DNA from: Tomocerus qinae
Taxonomy: Eukaryota > Arthropoda > Collembola > Entomobryomorpha > Tomoceridae
NCBI GenBank assembly: GCA_020055645.1
Contig: CM034549.1
Coordinates: forward strand, 310,001-374,000
Length of the DNA: 64,000 nt
Direction of reading: 5' to 3'
Within the stretch, counting starts at the first letter, position 1. The number at the start of each line of letters is the position of its first letter. The translations under genes were made by a program, and so were the position numbers. This document shows, piece by piece, positions 1-11,400 of the stretch. The notes beneath the pieces are model-generated. The model had not been told where the DNA came from. It saw only the letters and a list, made by a program, of their open reading frames with translations, and did no database searches.

Positions 1-447
1 GTGTCGTTTTTCCATAAACGTAAAATTTACAATATAACCTAGGCAGTGATAAATATTTCGGAAATGACAACTTTACTCGAGTACTGTACATTGTCATGCA
101 TGGTATTGATACCTTCCCCTTAATTAATTTCTAAATATTCATAATCTAGTTAAATCTTTCGTAGTTATATGATTGTTACAACCAGATATATCAAGAAAAG
201 CAATAAAATAAAAATTACAGGTTAAAAACCTGGAGAAATATACGGGGAGAAGGCCGGAAAAACTCGAAAACAAGATATAATTTAGATGACACGATATAAT
301 TACAGCTCGTAATTTTAAAATTTTCTTCAAAAAAATCTTCCAGTGCTTTTACCGCTAATTCACTTACAACTCTCTTCGAAAAACAGCATTTTAAAGAACA
401 AAAACACAATAGTTATTCAATTAACTCCTGAAGCGGGGATGGAAAAT
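1..447. repeat. Family B long-TIR element, copy 1, left arm
   Basis: From about position 60 to 447 the sequence is the reverse complement of 2930-3085 and of about 24690-25090, and it matches 22857-23090 directly. It is therefore one arm of a dispersed element with long inverted repeats. No coding region is seen here. The first 60 bases show nothing recognisable. Confidence 0.65.
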
Positions 448-2459
448 ATTTTCCACAATTCAAAGCACTACTACATAACGATACCAAAGAATATGTCAAT
501 CATATAGTTGACAAGCTAGGGCCTACTAAAGGTCTCAAGTCACTTGTCGATATCAAACCACAAAATAGTAATAAGGTTACACTACCAGCTGAAGACATAA
601 ATGATTACTTTATTAGTATCAGTAGTTACAACCCTACAATTACATACCCAAAACTACCTGACACTTTTATAAATATTCCAAACACACAATATTGTTTTAA
701 AGTTACTACTATTAACTCAACCAGTTTATTTAAAGCATGGAATTGCCTCAAAAATACGAAAGGTACATTGTGTGATGGTATGGGTATATCGGCGGTCATG
801 TTAAGTTATATGATTTCATCTCCTAATGTGTATTTAGAATTACTTGATATCATAAATAAGTGTCTGATTAGTGGTTATATACCAGATATCTTAAAAATTT
901 CTAAGATTCTGCCCTCACCTAAATTACCAACTGTAACCTTACCCAAAGACCTACGTCCTATTAGTAATCAACCTATTCTCTTAAAACTAATGGAAAAGTG
1001 TGTTTGTATTGATTTAACAAAATATTTAAATGATAATGATATTTTGTGTAATCAACAATTTGGTTTTAGGGCTAAACATTCCACAGTTCATGCACAGGTA
1101 GCACTGACTGATTTTCTGTATAGTAGTATTGATAATGGAGATGTCTGTCTTCTGTTATCACTAAATTTAAGTAAAGCTTTTGATAAGGTTTGTAGGGAAC
1201 TTCTTATAAATAAACTCCAATTTTATGGTATTGACCCACACTGGTTTATGTCTTATCTAGAAAATAGGGGCCAGTTTGTGTATGTGGATAATGACAACAT
1301 TTCAGATATTGGGTACACTACTCGAGGAGTTCCACAAGGAAGTATATTAGGACCAGTATTGTTTTCTATATATATAAATGACTTGCCTTTAGTGATACAA
1401 AATAGTATAAGTATTTTATTTGCTGACGATACTACCATGGCTATTGCTGGCCCTCCTAACAATATAGCAGCACTTCTTGAAAAGATTGAACAAGATATGC
1501 TGAGTGTATTAGACTGGATGGTTAGTAATAGAATGGAACTTAATGTAGAAATAACCCAATTTATGGTTGTAGGCAGACCTCACATTGTTAATTCTCTAGG
1601 TCCCCTTGGCTTTACTCTTCATGAAACCACTATACAATCGGTCAATAAAATTAAGTGTCTAGGTTTAATAATTGACTCAAGTCTTCAATGGACTACCGAA
1701 ACTAGTAGCATAAGTCGTAAATGTAATTCTCTTTTATGGTCAATGTATCCATTACAACCATATTTATCTGTTTTAAATCGTAAAGCTGTTATTAACGAGA
1801 AGGTCATGCCCATCATTAGATATATGTGTGTTGTATGGGGCACTGCTCCTAAGTTTAATATTAATTTACTTGATAAACTTATAAGACGATTAGGCCGTTT
1901 TGTACTAGGATATAATAAGTATGATTCGGTTAAGTTAGAAATTACTAAGCAACTCAAATGGCTATTTCCTGATAACTTGTATCTACTAGAAGTACTTAAA
2001 CTTACCTACAATATATATAATAGTACATGTCCTCCTTATTTTAGTAATTATCTCGAATTTGAAAATGTTAATACTATAATTACTCGTACAAATACATTTA
2101 CACGACCCGCTTATATAGGAAAGTCTGAGATATTCAAACGATCATTCAAATACTCTAGTATTAATTTATGGTTTAGCTTGCTTGAAGATATTAGAGAGTC
2201 TACTAGTATTGATAGTTTCAAAAAGAATGTTAAAACTTTCTTATTACAGAAAAAAGCTAAAGAATCTATAGGTATAGATGAAGTTCATAACTATTCTTGT
2301 ATTGAGGATGTTGCTTCTGGAATTATTTAATCTTTGTGTGGAATTAATATGTACTACTACTGTTGTCCTTACTAATAAATTGTAACTGTGTCCTGGTATC
2401 ATAACGACCTTAATTAAGGGCAATATCTTGTATTAAAATAAATAAATAAATAAATAAAT
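448..2459 (+). mobile_element. 5'-truncated LINE (non-LTR retrotransposon) inserted in family B
   Basis: The block interrupts family B. In the other B copy (about 23080-23120) the flanks on either side of this block are joined almost directly, so that copy serves as the empty site. The insert carries reverse-transcriptase coding sequence and ends in an (AAAT)n tail at about 2437-2459, as expected for target-primed integration of a 5'-truncated LINE. The endonuclease part is missing. A diverged relative of the same lineage lies at 26430-27236. Confidence 0.85.
453..2330 (+). CDS. LINE reverse transcriptase, partial ORF2 with altered catalytic motif
   Basis: The frame is open from the 5' truncation near 453 to a TAA at 2328, about 625 codons with no internal stop. 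In order it shows a linker region shared with 26708-27236, the RT motif DLRPIS, the fingers motif QFGFRAKHST, motif A, motif B (GVPQGSILGP) and motif C (FADD), then thumb and C-terminal regions. It copied the element's RNA into DNA in the nucleus. In motif A the first catalytic Asp, usually in a D-L-S-K-A-F-D context, reads Asn (N-L-S-K-A-F-D), so the enzyme should be dead despite the intact frame. The apparatus resembles Jockey/CR1/L2-superfamily LINEs; I cannot fix the clade. There is no true start codon because the element is 5' truncated. Confidence 0.88.
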   Translation, partial: PQFKALLHNDTKEYVNHIVDKLGPTKGLKSLVDIKPQNSNKVTLPAEDINDYFISISSYNPTITYPKLPDTFINIPNTQYCFKVTTINSTSLFKAWNCLKNTKGTLCDGMGISAVMLSYMISSPNVYLELLDIINKCLISGYIPDILKISKILPSPKLPTVTLPKDLRPISNQPILLKLMEKCVCIDLTKYLNDNDILCNQQFGFRAKHSTVHAQVALTDFLYSSIDNGDVCLLLSLNLSKAFDKVCRELLINKLQFYGIDPHWFMSYLENRGQFVYVDNDNISDIGYTTRGVPQGSILGPVLFSIYINDLPLVIQNSISILFADDTTMAIAGPPNNIAALLEKIEQDMLSVLDWMVSNRMELNVEITQFMVVGRPHIVNSLGPLGFTLHETTIQSVNKIKCLGLIIDSSLQWTTETSSISRKCNSLLWSMYPLQPYLSVLNRKAVINEKVMPIIRYMCVVWGTAPKFNINLLDKLIRRLGRFVLGYNKYDSVKLEITKQLKWLFPDNLYLLEVLKLTYNIYNSTCPPYFSNYLEFENVNTIITRTNTFTRPAYIGKSEIFKRSFKYSSINLWFSLLEDIRESTSIDSFKKNVKTFLLQKKAKESIGIDEVHNYSCIEDVASGII

Positions 2460-3084
2460 GGGAACGCCAGTCAAAGCTGCCTTTAGTGTTCTGTGGGAAC
2501 ACTTTTGCAATTGTACATACAACATGTTTCCTCAGTAATTGTTGCATTCCAGGTTTCAAAATCCACGTTAAATTGTCGTATCCATAGTAATTAATCACCA
2601 TTTATGAGTATAAATTTTTCCGTATTAACATTTAACAGTAAAATATATTTAGATATGACTGCGCTATAACTGTCAACTAAATAATGTCCAAAGTACAATA
2701 AAAATGTTGCAGTGTGAAGAATTTGCCACAATATACAAAGTAACTGTGAAATTAGTATTTTTGGCTTTTTATACGGAAAAGTTTTTTGCCTTAAAATACA
2801 GTGTCATCTTATTTCAAAATTTACATTTCCATGAAATTTATATTTGCCGTTATTAGCACTTAAAGTCTAGTTGATAATAGGGTAAGTCTAATGTTTTAGA
2901 CAAGTTTTAGGGTTGTTGCAAGGAAATTAACTGTAAACGCACGGGGAGATTTTTTTGAAGAAAATTTTAAAATTACGAGCTGTAATTATATCGTGTCATC
3001 TAAATTATATCTTGTTTTCGAGTTTTTCGGGGTTTCCGGAGTTTTCCCCGTATATTTCTCCAGGTTTTTAACCTGTAATTTTTT
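2460..3084. repeat. Family B copy 1, body and right arm
   Basis: 2460-2610 matches 23104-23260 (family B copy 2, left of the MULE). 2815-2960 matches 24300-24720. 2940-3084 is the inverse of 215-335. It is non-coding repeat sequence that closes the B copy split by the LINE. Confidence 0.65.
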
Positions 3085-3135
3085 ACCACTGTGATGGTAA
3101 AAAAGCCTAAAAAGTGGTACATTTTGTACACTGTT
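3085..3135. repeat. Fragment of hAT-like MITE family H
   Basis: It matches the right end of the complete element at 19919-20520, with the TTTTGTACACTG end preceded by a GTGGTA motif. Only the terminal 50 bases are kept. Confidence 0.6.
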
Positions 3136-3929
3136 TTGGATCTCATCTCTAGGCTGTTTCCGTAGGGGTGTGAAAACAGATCTAATGGGTCAGTTTGCCA
3201 ATACGTAAGTTTTAGAGCTAACGATACTATACCCTATTGCTGACGAAATTGGGTATAGACTCTAGACAATGCAACGCTGGTGGAAATTATGTTTTCTTTC
3301 CAGTATCCAAAATGTTTCAAAAATCCTTCCCGGTTTTGGGTTATTTCTTCACAAATGAATTATAATACGTATTAGAACCAATGATAATTACCGAATGAAG
3401 TGGAAAATTTTTGGCCTATTTTGGAAAAATGATTCATCTTTTTCTCAAATTTAAGGGCCACTATTTCCCCCAGCCCCCTCTACAAACAGAATTGCATTTC
3501 GGCTAGGGTTAATATTTTATATAGAAATTTTGTCTTTTTTGAAGGAAAATGAGTCTAAAATATATATAAAAATATATGTGGTCTCTTCCCTCTTTTCCTA
3601 TTCTTCCCTCTGCCTTTTTGACTTAACTTTTTCCTCTTCTTCCTTCTTTATTTCCCATTTTTACTTTTCTTCTTTTTTTCCTGGCTCCGCTCACTTTTCC
3701 TTCATTAAAATAGATAAATAATAATAGCATTATAAGGTTTCTATCCCTCTTTTTTCTTATTTTTCCTGCTTTTTCTCCCTTCTTTCTTTTTCTTCCCTTC
3801 CCTCTTTTTTTTCCTTTCCCTCCTTTTTCTTCCCTTCCTTCTTTTTTCTTCCCTTACCTCTCTTTCTTTCCCGTCTCTCTATTTTTTTCCCAGTCGAGGC
3901 TTCGCCGTTGTCCAGTGGATTTTCCCCAT
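3136..3929. other. Gene-free stretch with a polypyrimidine tract
   Basis: No gene is seen. 3575-3890 is almost pure C/T on the + strand (runs of TTTTTC and CCCTTC), a low-complexity tract. A short open frame through it has only Ser/Phe/Leu-rich low-complexity translation. Confidence 0.6.
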
Positions 3930-3937
3930 ATTAAGGA

Positions 3938-5053
3938 CAGTGGCGGCTCTAGGATTTGCGAGGCCCTGGGCAAAATGGTCTCGCGAGGCCCTATAGTAAT
4001 AATTCACAAAAATGCAATTTTTAAATATGTTCGGGGATCAGAATGCTAACCGTTTATTGTGGTTTGCTAAAATTGCAGAAATCGTCGTTGATTTGGTTGA
4101 ACATTCAAACAATTGATTTTTCATGTATTTCATTTATGGCTATTCAAAATCATTTTAGCCAGCTAAAAATAATACCCGGAAGATTGCGATTTATAAATAT
4201 TAGACCGTAGTTAAGTTTCACTTCCTCCTGTAAAGAGGACTATTCAGTAACTAATTTTGCAAATCCGGAGGAACTGAAAAAGAAGTAAAACTTTATCTGC
4301 GGTCTTATGCTTTAAGATTTTTAAAAATACTTAAACCCTTTTTTGCTTTGGGGTTCTTAAATATATTATATTATAATTGTTTTGCTGCAGTTCAATAGTC
4401 AAGCATTTTTTTTACTATTATTATAAATTTAAAACTATGGAACTTTCTCGAGCGAAGCGAGAAATTTTTTCGTTTTTAACTGAATTTGGTCATAAAAATA
4501 TCATCGTGAAGAATTTTTATGAATTTTTGGATGTTAATGTAATAATTCCTTCCAAAGTAATTCTCTTTCAAAATAAGAGTTTGAATCTCTGTTATAAAGT
4601 ATGTAAGCGCTATTGAGACGTTTTAACATTAGAATTTTTTTCGTTTAAACTATATTCCTTTCCGGTTTAGAAACAGCGATTACTGAAACCTTAATTGTCT
4701 GCAACTATTGAAATCCTGTGATTTTAGTAAATTGCAAAATGCAACTTTGTTCAATGAAATCAGATTTAAAAGTTCAGAGATATACTTGTAACGTTTCTAA
4801 TTATAAACTTTAGAGAAATAGTATACTTTTCTTCCTTGAATTATTACAAGTTGTGCAGCGATAAAGCTGTAAAAACTTTAGTCTGTAAATATAGTTTATC
4901 AAAACGTATAACTTAAACTAAAATCAGTGTTTCTGAAATGCAATCAACAGAAAGAACTTCAATTTTTTTTCTTTGTCAAAGCTCTGCGCGAGGCCCTCAA
5001 AGCGCGAGGCCCTGGGCAACTGCCCAGTCCGCCCATTGGGAAAGCCGCCTCTG
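3938..5053. mobile_element. Non-autonomous hAT-type transposon with 8-bp target duplication
   Basis: The ends are imperfect inverted repeats: left begins CAGTGGCGGCTCTAGG, right ends AAAGCCGCCTCTG. GCGAGGCCCTGGGCAA repeats are just inside both ends. The element is flanked by a perfect 8-bp duplication, ATTAAGGA, at 3930-3937 and 5054-5061, the hAT hallmark. The 1.1-kb interior has no transposase frame, so it is a deletion derivative or MITE. It lies upstream of the first visible hemocyanin exon. Confidence 0.9.
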
Positions 5054-5250
5054 ATTAAGGAATGGGAAATTAAATTACATTTTACGCAAATTCAAATTTT
5101 CTAGCATATAAAATGAACCAAATTTGAATATAATTTGAATATAAAATGAACTTTGAATTTTCTAGGGGAGGGTTCTTAATATTTAGATTTGAGACATTTT
5201 GGAGATTAGGAGATTAAATGGATGACTAGCATTGAAAATTTAACTTACAG

Positions 5251-5404
5251 GTACATCGCTGAAAGGTTCTCTAATGATTTGCCAGAAACAGTTCCATTTA
5301 ATTTTCAACTGAACTCTGTGGTGGAGGAAGGGTACAATTCACACTTAGCAGACGGAGTGTCGTCCACATCCTGGGCCGTCCGCCCACCTATGCAGAGCTT
5401 GTCG
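5251..5404 (+). CDS. Hemocyanin-family exon a (after CuA)
   Basis: The acceptor is TTAACTTACAG and the exon starts with one nucleotide completing an Arg codon. It encodes YIAERFSNDL and EEGYNSHL, matching the family's 'ARY-AERLSNGL ... EGY-PHL' segment. The donor is TCG|GTATTC, phase 0. The preceding exon, expected to end in the CuA helix, is not visible in the window. Confidence 0.88.
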
Positions 5405-8400
5405 GTATTCACAATACATTCAGAATACTAACCATTTGTAAATATTGATGCTAATTAAACAAATTTTGACTACTAGGCGGTTTTGAATTCTACGTCTTTT
5501 GAGCAACTGTACAATCTGACACTCAACAGGGACCGTGTTGTCGACAGCCTTTTCGCCGGACACATCTTGCGAGTGAGAACCTTATCTTTTCCATTATTGT
5601 TACAAAATTATTTTCCCAATCCAAAGTCACACCAAACGTTTTCTCTCTGCCTTATTAAGATTGCGGGGAGAATTTTGCATTGCGAGATTGGGTGGTATAC
5701 AGCCCTGTAAAATTACAATGAGGTTTCGTTTAAGGAACAATAGCCATGTTACACATTGGATGTGTAGAATAAAAAAGTTCTACTGCTTTATTTTGATCAA
5801 TTTGATAATAAAACAGTTTGTGGGAGTCTAAAAGGACCTTAAAAAACGTTTTCATTTATTGGTTTGGTTATAATTTAAACCCGAATTCTGGTATTAATAA
5901 AATTGAAAGGTCAATAACTCGGTCAAAGGTCAAATTTGCACAGCTTATAGACCTTATTTATACCTTTCGATTGATATATATATTGCACGGGATTACTGCA
6001 CATGGCCCTGAGAGATAATAAAACAGTGATAAAGTATGGTCACCGTTACCCTTTAATATTTCCGATTATCGCAAAAAGTAACAAGAGTTATTTGGCTTAA
6101 AAATACCGGGGCCAAACACTCAGTGGGTATCTGTGGGTTAGTTGGCAAAATTGTAAATCATAATATACGAAGGCCCTACCGTGTGCCCACAATTTATGTA
6201 TTTGTAAACGTAACTTCACTTCGCTATTTATTAGCATATTTCAATCTGCGATACAGTTAGAAATGAGTGTGTGTGCGTTAGCTATCCAAGTCCTTTACAA
6301 CAGTTTACCACAAATAAACATTCCTCCAGCCTGCGCAAAACTTACGGAAAATGCAAAGCGTACTATTGGTTTATTTTAAATCTGCCGCGTTGTATTTCGT
6401 AAAATCTGGTTTTATACGCTATATACCTCATATGCATAAGCTGAGTGTTTAACCACACTATTAATGTAGGCCTACTTGTCCCCACTAACCGCTAAGCTCA
6501 GCACCCAAAAGCATGGGAGAAATCAGTGTTTACATTTTTAAGGACGCAGTTTACGTTGGTTGCTAACGAAAAAAATATAATTTCCAAAATTTAACCCGTC
6601 AATTGTCACATCCGAAACCCCATAGTTAACCTACCCGGCCATTCCACTACCTCAAGGGGAAGTTTTGGCAGTGCAATATTGATAAACAAGATGCTATCAA
6701 GTCAATAACAAAATGAATTCCATGCGACATAAACGGCCGTCTTATGGTATAATATTTGAAAATCTATTGGTTAGTACTTTGGTTAGTACTATATCACTAT
6801 GACTACGGCGACAATGCTTGTACTTGATGGCCGTTTATGTCACATGGACAATAGACATCCTTGATAGTAGTTATAACAACCATGGTTATAACTTAAACTT
6901 ACAAGTATGAATGCATTGAAGCAAGATGCAAACAAAAAAGATTTTGTACTAAAGTAATAACATTGCCAATGACGACAGGTGGAAATGCTACTATACAAGT
7001 CAGTATAGAAATCTACTTCCCCGTTTCCTAGAAACTAATTTTTTGGAATTGCATTGACTTATGCCCTCGGTATTCCATCATCAGCAATTCGGGTCAACCT
7101 CCATGCATTTAAAATTCATCATAATATCTTTACATCGACTGTTATAACTTCCGGAGGATCAGTCTGATTTTTATGGGACCTACATTTTTGGAACCGTGGA
7201 CTATCAAGGAACAAAAGTTACCATTCGGAATTTTGATATAGTTGTTTTAAATGCATTTAAAAAAATCAAATTCCGAAAAAAATGAGTCATTTTTAGTTTT
7301 TTATAAAACGTTGATGTTTTTGGTCCATTTAAAGCAACTATATCAAAATTCCGAATGCTAACTTTTGTTCCTTGATAGTCCACGGTTCCAAAAATGTAGG
7401 TCCCATAAAAATCAGACTGATCCTCCGGAAGTTATAATAGTCGATGTAAAAGATTTTTTAACATGCATTTTGATAGTCCCCTGTGGTTGCTATGCAGGGC
7501 CAAAGTGTAACCTTAAAGAAAAACAATGCCAACCGATCCTCCAAAACAATTTTAGTGATCCGATCCGAGCATAAGTTACTATAAAATGTGATCGATCCGA
7601 ACCGATCCGAAACTATTCGCTATCATTCAAAAATTTAAGCTATCCCATCCGATCCTAGTCAGCAGGTTGAAATAGGACATTGATAGTTGTTTGTGCAACC
7701 TCTGCCATACTTCGACCGGCGATTTGGGAAAATGTAATAGATTCTATCCGAGCCAGAGATATTTGAAATCTCAATTGAGCCGAACTTGCTGATTAATAGC
7801 ATAGAACTGTGAACTGCGACCGACCATAACTGTTAAAATGTCATTTTGTCATAAGAATTTGATTGACGCATTTAATGAATGCTGCGTCACTTTTAATTTT
7901 TAATGCAATTGTTTTACATCGATGTATTTTGTTTTGGATATTTTTATAATACTGGACAAATTGGGGGCTTGGGGTACAGTCTGTTACGGATATAGATTGG
8001 GGGAGAGTATCTGCCTATCTTAGTTTATAAAAAAAACAATCGACTCTATCCTATCCGATCTTCTAAAAAATTGTTCAGCGATCCGAACCGAGTCGCTGTC
8101 ATTCAAAAATTTCAGCAATCCGATCCGAGTCACTGGTATTCAAACATTTCAGCGATCCGATCAGATCCAGAGCAAATACAAACTGTAATCGATCCGAACC
8201 GATCCTCCAAAACAAGTTTAGCGATCCGAACCGATCCTACAAATTAATTTAGCGATCCGAACCGATCCTCCAAAGCAATTTTAGCGATCCGAACCGATCC
8301 TACAAAACAATTTTAGCGATCCGAACCGATGCTCCAAAATTATTTTAGCGATCCGAACCGATCCTCCAAAACAATTTTAGCGATCCGAACCGATCCTACA

Positions 8401-11400
8401 AAACAATTTTAGCGATCCGAACCGATCCTACAAAACAATTTTAGCGATCCGAACCGATCCTACAAAACAATTTTAGCGATCCGAACCTATCCTTCAAAAT
8501 AATTTTAGCGATACGAACCGATCCTCCAAAACAATTTTAGCGATAGGAACCGATCCTCCAAAACAAGTTTAGCGATAGGAACCGATCCTCCAAAACAAGT
8601 TTAGCGATACGAACCGATCCTCCAAAACAATTTTAGCGATACGAACCGATCCTTCAAAACAATTTTAGCAATCCGATCCGATCCGATCCAGCCCAATAAA
8701 AAAAAATCATACCGATCCGATCCGAGCTGCTGTCATTCTAAAATTTAAACGATCCGAACCAGAAAAATTCGAGCATGGTTCGGATCGGATCGCTAAAACA
8801 TCAAACCTTTCCGGATCGCCGATCATGAAGTTGCATGTGTGGTTAACGGTGACCATTCTTATAACTTTTTTATTATCTCTCAGAGCCATGTGCAATCCCG
8901 TGCAATATTATATCAATCGATAGGTATAAATAAGGTCTATAAGCTGAGCAAATTTGACCTATGGCCGAGTTATTGACCTTTCAATTTTAATACCCGAATT
9001 CGGGTTTTAAGGTATATACAATAAATGAAACCGTTTTCATTGTCCTTTTAGACGACTGCAACCGTGCAACCTCGAAGATAATGGAAAAAATGAAATACAG
9101 TCTTTAATTAAATATTTGGTATTGTATTGTTAATTTGTATTGTATTGTTAATTTGTATTGCCATCGTAAATGTTCCACATTTTAGGAAAAAACGCAAACT
9201 TGGTAAAGGTCGGATAATTAAGGATCGTTGGTAGGAGTATGAATGCACCCACGTTAAGAATTCTATGAATATTTGATCGTAGCAGGGGAATCGAATGCTG
9301 CCAATACACACCTATGACCAAATCAATGAGCTTGGGGAATTAAGTGAGGCCTCCAGTCGCTCCATCAATCCAGAATTCTATGGTACTTCTGGATATCACA
9401 ATCAAGGGCATCTAATCCTGGCCACTCTAATTGGCGATTCTCAACCGGTAATGATCGAAACTAGCAAACATAAAAATTAAAACTTGGCACTGAGCACTTG
9501 AACTTTGAACTTGACACTTGAAATATTTCTCGGAAATAAATAGACATCTTTAAGGGCAGTATGCATAATGACGGGTTAGAGTGACGTAACCCTGTACCCC
9601 GAGTCCAAAATGTGACTCCGGTGGACGACCATGGTAATTTGCTAATAATTTTATTATTACTATGCTAATTCAATACAAAAAAGTTGACCCTAGGTTGTAC
9701 TAAGGTCAAGTTTTAGACTATTTTGTGACTCCGGGTTAGGAGTTACCTCTGACTGGCCATTATACATACTGCCATAAATATTTTACAAATTCATTCCCAC
9801 CATCTTGAAAAATGAAATTAAAAAATGTGGCACACCAAAGGCGACTAAATTCCAAAGTGATGCTTGTCTTGCTTATAGACAGGTGTAATGCACGCACATG
9901 CCCATAGAACTTGAAATAAGAATTTTGATTAAAAATATCTATTAGTTCGCTTCGAACCAAGGAGCTTGGACGGTTAATAAAGTTGGCATTTATTTCGGTA
10001 TTCAAACATTTTTGTTGAAAATTAAAATTAATGAGATAAAGTGAAATAAGTTCAACCATTAATTTCCAATATTTCACTTTATTTCAAGCGAATAATTTAA
10101 TTAATTGAAATAAATTTCCATGTACCCTATTTATTTCTATAATTTCACCTTCCAATAATCATCACTTCAAACCAAAGCACATACTACATACTATGTTTGC
10201 TACGGACTGGCAATGAAATATTTCGCTAAAATGCAAATTAAATATACGCAATAGTGTGAATAATTATACATTGAATTTATTTAGGGCACTCTTGGACCGA
10301 TGGGTAAGTGATGAAGATGATACAAAACCCAAATATATTAAACTGATAATGATTAAGCGAATGAAAACACATTTATTGTCCTAATGTTGGGTAGGAGACG
10401 AAACGACGGCGATGAGAGACATCATATTCTACCGTTGGCACAAATTGGTGGATATGCTTTTCCAAACGTACAAAGAATTGCATTTACCCCCTTACTTTTT
10501 ATACGAGGTACTACATGAAAATGGAATTTTTCCGATTAGCTTCGATTATAGTATATATACTTATTAACATCTAAGGGGTCCAGGCTCGGGCATATTTCTA
10601 AGAATTATCAGCAGTGTACAAAATTTACCATTTTTATTTTAGAGTATTTGACCATCACAGTGGTAAAAATGCACTTAGTGGTAAAAATGCACTTAGTGGT
10701 AAAATGCATTTAATGATAAAAACGGTAATTTATGACAATTTATTGATATAGGTAGTCACAGGGCATATTAAAATAATTCGTATTGCTATCATTTCTCTAA
10801 AATACATCTCAACTCTAATTTTCCCAATGGTATTTTGTACACTGTATTCTAACTACTAATTTTCTTCTCTTAAAGGCTTCAGCTAATTCTCACGATTAAA
10901 TTTTCGTCCGAACAATTTTTTTCTCAAAATGATATTACTATTTCCCCTGTAGTGTAGGCAATGCTTGGAACTAATTTTCCCGAGAAATCTCAGGACTAAA
11001 TTTTGCCTGAATCCTGGACCCACTAAATCTACAGTTCCCTCATGAAATGACGCTAATGAAATTAAATGTGTACTATTATTTAATCCTGTGAACAATTTTA
11101 TATTACAGGGAGACCACCCTCTGATATTTGATGATGTGGACGTAACGAGTATCAAAGTAATATCTGACGGTGCAGACAAATACAATCGCTTAAAGACCTT
11201 TTGGAACACCAAGTATCTCAATTTATTTGGTGGTTTGGATTTCAATGGTCGAAACGTCACGCAGCCTCGAAATATCAACATATGCGCCAAACATTTAGAC
11301 CACGACGAATTCACCTACAAAATTAAAATTGTACGTGCCATAGTTCCAAATATGAAATATCCAAACAAAATAATAACACGTTCAGGGCCGCAGCGAGGGG

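Larger units (their letters stand above)
5826..9052. mobile_element. Long-TIR element G inside a hemocyanin intron
   Basis: 5826-6045 is inverted at about 8845-9052 (shared AGGTCAATAACTCGG, TTATACCTTTCG and AGTCTAAAAGGAC-like blocks). A third copy of the arm is at 21335-21610. Between the arms there is no transposase frame, but there is a 0.32-kb palindromic MITE and a 32-bp satellite. 6475-6560 also recurs at 21695-21770. I infer a non-autonomous DNA transposon or foldback of unknown superfamily; the outer ends are approximate. Confidence 0.6.

Noticed and set aside
3530..3721. 63-codon frame in the polypyrimidine tract
   Set aside because: Ser/Phe low-complexity translation of C/T-rich DNA.
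8165..8690. CRISPR-like regular spacing
   Set aside because: The units are continuous tandem repeats without unique spacers and the DNA is eukaryotic; the same holds for the arrays at 15480, 28255, 39365 and 58004.
9760..10077. 105-codon - strand open frame
   Set aside because: AT-rich, no domain, lies inside a hemocyanin intron opposite the gene; chance open frame.
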